From: Enhydrobacter aerosaccus | GTDB taxonomy: Bacteria; Pseudomonadota; Alphaproteobacteria; Reyranellales; Reyranellaceae | DNA length: 64,000 bases | Reading direction: 5' to 3' | Assembly (NCBI RefSeq): GCF_900167455.1 | Contig: NZ_FUWJ01000003.1 | Coordinates: 62,001 to 126,000, forward strand | In this document: piece after piece, positions 63,234 through 64,000 of the stretch | How positions within the stretch are numbered: position 1 is the first letter of the stretch | Layout of the letters: every line of letters begins with the position of its first letter | Program-made: the position numbers and the translations under genes | Notes under the pieces: generated by a model | Told to the model about the DNA's origin: nothing | Seen by the model: only the letters and a program-made list of their open reading frames with translations | Database searches by the model: none

Positions 63234-63821
63234 CTATTTCTTCAGCACCTTTGCATAAGTAACGAGCTCCTGCGCGACCTCGCCGATGCGCTTGTTCTGG
63301 TCCATGGCGAGCTTGCGCAACAGCTTGTAGGCCGCCTCCTCGCCCAAGCCCCGCTGCTCCATCAGCAGGCCTTTGGCGCGATCGATGGCCTTGCGTTCGA
63401 GCAATGTGAGCCGCGCGCGCTCCAGCTCCTCGCGCATGGCGTGATAACGGTTGAAGTGGCCCACGGCGACATCGAGGACCGACCGGACCCGGTCCTGGGC
63501 CAGCCCTTTCACCACATAGGCCGAAACGCCAGCCTCCATGGCCGCCGCAATCGTGGCCGGATCGGACTGGTCGACGAACAGCGCGATCGGGCGCGGCTGC
63601 TGCTCGGTGCTGCGGCGCATGTCCTCGATGGCATCGCGACTTGGACTGTCGGTGCTGACCACCACGACATCGGGGCTCAGGTCGCGCACCCGGGCCGTGA
63701 GATCCTGCGTGCCTTCCAGCCGGGCAAGAAGGCGATATCCGGCGGCCTGCAGTCCGGCTTCGACGACCTCGGCACGGGCAGGATTATCGTCGATCAGCAG
63801 AACGGACAGGGTCTTCGTCAA
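63234..63821 (-). CDS. nasT: NasT, ANTAR-domain RNA-binding antiterminator
   Basis: A 195-residue protein with a receiver-like domain (about 1-120) and a C-terminal ANTAR domain (about 130-190: LLERKAIDRAKGLLMEQRGL, then EEAAYKLLRKLAMDQNK). The receiver keeps the acidic pocket (D11-D12) but the usual phosphoacceptor position reads V-V-S56-T-D58-S-P, so Ser replaces Asp. That fits control by NasS binding rather than phosphorylation. It should bind the hexaloop leader just downstream of its own gene. The start is a TTG at 63819-63821 with no obvious ribosome site, suggesting low expression. Confidence 0.9.
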   Translation of the reverse strand: MTKTLSVLLIDDNPARAEVVEAGLQAAGYRLLARLEGTQDLTARVRDLSPDVVVVSTDSPSRDAIEDMRRSTEQQPRPIALFVDQSDPATIAAAMEAGVSAYVVKGLAQDRVRSVLDVAVGHFNRYHAMREELERARLTLLERKAIDRAKGLLMEQRGLGEEAAYKLLRKLAMDQNKRIGEVAQELVTYAKVLKK

Positions 63822-63880
63822 AGTCGGCGCGGCTGTTGGAACAAACGAAACCTATGGCCGCAACTTCCATGCCACCGCCG

Positions 63881-64000
63881 CTAAGGTGCTGATTCCACTT
63901 GCTTGCCAGCTTCCCAGCGACCCGGAACGCCCTTGCCGTCGGCACCGAACACCTCGCCGTAGCCCTGGCGCTTGCTGCCCTTGAACTCACCTTCGTAGCG
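63881..64000 (-). CDS. MORN-repeat protein, 5' part cut by window edge
   Basis: Thirty-nine codons enter from the right edge and end at a TAG at 63881-63883. The stretch R-Y-E-G-E-F-K-G-S-K-R-Q-G-Y-G-E-V-F is a typical MORN repeat (YxGxxxxGxxxGxG), and the tail ends KQVESAP. MORN repeats bind lipids or proteins; nothing more can be said without the rest of the gene. It lies 59 bp upstream of nasT on the same strand. Confidence 0.75.
   Translation of the reverse strand, partial: RYEGEFKGSKRQGYGEVFGADGKGVPGRWEAGKQVESAP

Overview
The window is GC-rich, densely packed bacterial DNA and reads like an alphaproteobacterial chromosome, probably a Rhodospirillales/Hyphomicrobiales soil or freshwater heterotroph (Reyranella- or Bradyrhizobium-like; this is inference from gene content only). 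The pointers are many dipeptide-type ABC importers, CoA-ligase/CoA-transferase catabolic genes, Tat-exported binding proteins, NasS/NasT nitrate control, and dispersed palindromic repeats. I support 54 protein genes, two of them cut by the window edges. I saw no tRNA, rRNA, insertion sequence, phage genes or CRISPR array.

Layout. 1-10 kb holds single-gene units: a PrpF-like isomerase (cut), an exported GH1 glycosidase, an acyl-CoA synthetase, a cyclase-family hydrolase, a PEBP-like protein, an OmpA-type porin, AdhP behind an FNR/FixK-type box, and a 2OG-Fe(II) oxygenase. 10.2-19.6 kb (minus) is one operon: peptide binding protein, two permeases, two ATPases, HyuA and HyuB, i.e. import plus ATP-dependent opening of a cyclic amide. 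19.8-29.05 kb (plus) is a second operon: VOC protein, acyl-CoA ligase, MDR reductase and thioesterase, coupled to a second complete five-gene ABC importer. 29-36.6 kb has a tri-heme cytochrome c, a Ser/Thr dehydratase with a PhnZ-like HD protein, an exported hydrolase, a membrane spermidine-synthase-like protein and a Tat-exported protein-isoaspartate methyltransferase.

36.7-38.9 kb (minus) holds the most unusual locus. A GrdB-family (glycine/sarcosine/betaine reductase component B) gene is interrupted by an in-frame TGA exactly where GrdB carries selenocysteine (motif T-U-P-V-C-H). A small hairpin with bacterial SECIS geometry follows, and the gene is translationally coupled to a family III CoA-transferase. 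39-44.7 kb is a yejABEF-type importer followed by ghrA. 45.7-53 kb is mixed housekeeping: CDO-like cupin, M17 aminopeptidase, GST, TonB, sulfatase, DUF924, macro domain and DUF882 proteins.

53-63.8 kb (minus) is a complete nitrate assimilation locus: nasT, nasS, nrtA, nrtB, nrtC, nirA, nasA, cysG. Between nasT and nasS lie a sigma-54-type promoter and an RNA leader with ANTAR-type hexaloop hairpins (two strong, one weaker) ahead of an intrinsic terminator. This is the arrangement expected for NasT-dependent antitermination released by NasS. A MORN-repeat protein is cut by the right edge.
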